A DNA stretch of 64,000 bases from Desulforamulus reducens MI-1 (GTDB taxonomy: Bacteria > Bacillota > Desulfotomaculia > Desulfotomaculales > Desulfotomaculaceae). The translations under genes and the position numbers were made by a program. The first letter of the stretch is position 1. Every line of letters starts with the position of its first letter. Where the stretch lies: contig NC_009253.1 of assembly GCF_000016165.1 (NCBI RefSeq), forward strand, positions 3,111,484 through 3,175,483, in the 5' to 3' direction. The notes beneath the pieces were generated by a model, which was not told the DNA's origin, made no database searches, and worked only from the letters and a program-made list of their open reading frames with translations. Below are positions 63,167 to 64,000 of this stretch, piece by piece.

Positions 63167-63880
63167 TTAAGCCTTTCCTAAATAGGCTTTTTTAATTTCA
63201 TCATTGGCAGCCAATTCTTTTCCTGGACCCTGAAGGACGATATTGCCGGTTTCCAACACATAACCATAATCGGCTGCTTGCAGTGCCGCCGTAGCATTCT
63301 GCTCAATCAACAATATGGTCATCCCCTTACCATAGATGTCTTTAATAATTCGGAAGACTTCTTTTACCAAAAGGGGTGCCAATCCCAAAGAAGGTTCATC
63401 CATCATTAAGAGAACCGGACGAGACATTAATGCCCTGCCAATGGCTAACATTTGCTGTTCACCACCAGAAAGGGTCCCAGCAGCTTGCCATTCCCTCTCC
63501 TTTAATCGAGGAAACATCTCATATATGTTTTTTATATCCTGCTTAATTCCGTCCTTATCATTTCGGGAGAAGGCCCCCATCTGTATATTTTCCAATACTG
63601 TAAGATTGGCAAAAATACGACGGCCCTCGGGTACCAGAGTAATCCCCTTTTTCACGATATCTGCGGTCTTGGTCTTAGTTATATCTTGACCCCGGAAGCT
63701 AATCTTCCCCTGGGCAATGGGGACTAGGCTACTAATGGCACGCAGGGTGGTACTCTTGCCAGCACCATTAGCACCAACTAGGGTAACAATCTTATTTTCC
63801 GGTACCTCCAGAGTGATGCCCTTTAGGGCATGGATACCACCGTAATATACATGCAAGTCTTCAATTTTAAGCAATTTCAT
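63167..63880 (-). CDS. livF: Branched-chain amino acid ABC transporter ATP-binding protein LivF
   Basis: A 237-residue cytoplasmic ATPase of a high-affinity branched-chain amino acid importer. The start ATG at 63878-63880 gives [20 protein letters not shown]. Walker A is [16 protein letters not shown] near residue 37, the signature is [17 protein letters not shown] near 135, and Walker B is [15 protein letters not shown]. The [20 protein letters not shown] segment is typical of LivF. It overlaps the 3' end of livG by 14 bp. Amide or urea transport systems have similar ATPases, so the substrate is not certain. Confidence 0.93.
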   Translation of the reverse strand: MKLLKIEDLHVYYGGIHALKGITLEVPENKIVTLVGANGAGKSTTLRAISSLVPIAQGKISFRGQDITKTKTADIVKKGITLVPEGRRIFANLTVLENIQMGAFSRNDKDGIKQDIKNIYEMFPRLKEREWQAAGTLSGGEQQMLAIGRALMSRPVLLMMDEPSLGLAPLLVKEVFRIIKDIYGKGMTILLIEQNATAALQAADYGYVLETGNIVLQGPGKELAANDEIKKAYLGKA

Positions 63881-64000
63881 CCACCGCCCCAAGATAAGCT
63901 TCTATAACCTGCTGGTTATTTTGAATTTCTGTTGGCGTACCCTGGGCAATGGTTTCACCATGATCCAGGACTAAAATATGCTCACAGATTCCCATAACCA
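63867..64000 (-). CDS. livG: Branched-chain amino acid ABC transporter ATP-binding protein LivG, partial
   Basis: The C-terminal end of the partner ATPase, about 43 codons. It reads [20 protein letters not shown], then [20 protein letters not shown], and stops at TAA 63867-63869. This is the typical LivG/LptB-type tail, with the H-loop and last helix. The rest lies beyond the window on the right. The gene is upstream of livF in the operon, as is usual. Confidence 0.88.
   Translation of the reverse strand, partial: VMGICEHILVLDHGETIAQGTPTEIQNNQQVIEAYLGAVDEIA

Overview
The window looks like a chromosomal segment of an anaerobic, endospore-forming, low-to-moderate GC Firmicute. The cotJABC spore-coat operon, a YhcN-type spore lipoprotein and a Spo0F-like regulator point to sporulation. 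CIRCE, T-box and TPP leaders, tsaD/rimI/tsaB/tsaE and ndoAI/ndoA are typical Firmicute arrangements. The molybdenum-cofactor cluster with fdhD, together with paaK plus an ACT-domain protein, suggests a relative of the Desulfotomaculum group (Peptococcaceae). That placement is inference from gene content; no rRNA is present.

Layout. 0-11 kb: partial ald, nnr-acpS, a DUF169 gene, glpT behind an elaborate leader, cysK, a decayed chemoreceptor, and groES-groEL with CIRCE. 10.6-16 kb: molybdenum cofactor genes (mogA, fdhD, a ModE-type regulator, a MoeA-PBP fusion, moeA and a 59-residue HTH-like protein). 16-21 kb: hemZ, a formyl-THF cyclo-ligase, and paaK-ACT behind an apparently Phe-specific T-box with a duplicated antiterminator. 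21-29 kb: tRNA t6A genes with thiL, riboswitch-controlled thiC, a Spo0F-like regulator and two hydrolases. 29-34.5 kb: the ndoAI-ndoA toxin-antitoxin pair, ilvN, two small proteins, a YmaF protein, a rhomboid protease and pgi. 34.5-39.6 kb: a decay zone with an IS1380-type element inside a chemoreceptor gene and two broken PLP aminotransferases facing apart. 39.8-50 kb: cotJABC, a spore lipoprotein, trkA-trkH, a nitronate monooxygenase-like enzyme, small regulators and a large acidic SLH protein. 50-64 kb: small unknown proteins, a second YmaF protein, another broken chemoreceptor, five tRNAs in divergent units, ogt with a DMT transporter, a MacAB-type exporter, a HEAT protein, speE and livF/livG.

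How genes work together. nnr repairs NAD(P)HX. tsaE/tsaB/tsaD belong to one tRNA t6A pathway. thiC makes the HMP pyrimidine phosphate and thiL the final TPP. mogA, the two MoeA proteins and FdhD all serve molybdenum or tungsten enzymes. PaaK with its ACT partner activates arylacetates, and a Phe T-box would tie this to phenylalanine supply rather than degradation. trkA and trkH form a potassium uptake pair.

The most unusual things are: (1) a T-box leader whose antiterminator/terminator module is repeated without a second stem I; (2) a chemoreceptor gene cut at codon 7 by an insertion sequence, with the parental reading frame fully reconstructable; (3) all three chemoreceptor loci being broken; (4) a perfect 21-bp inverted repeat followed by two terminator-like hairpins ahead of glpT; (5) a compact cluster of DnaA boxes away from any dnaA gene. 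I found no CRISPR array, prophage, rRNA operon or clearly new multi-gene system.
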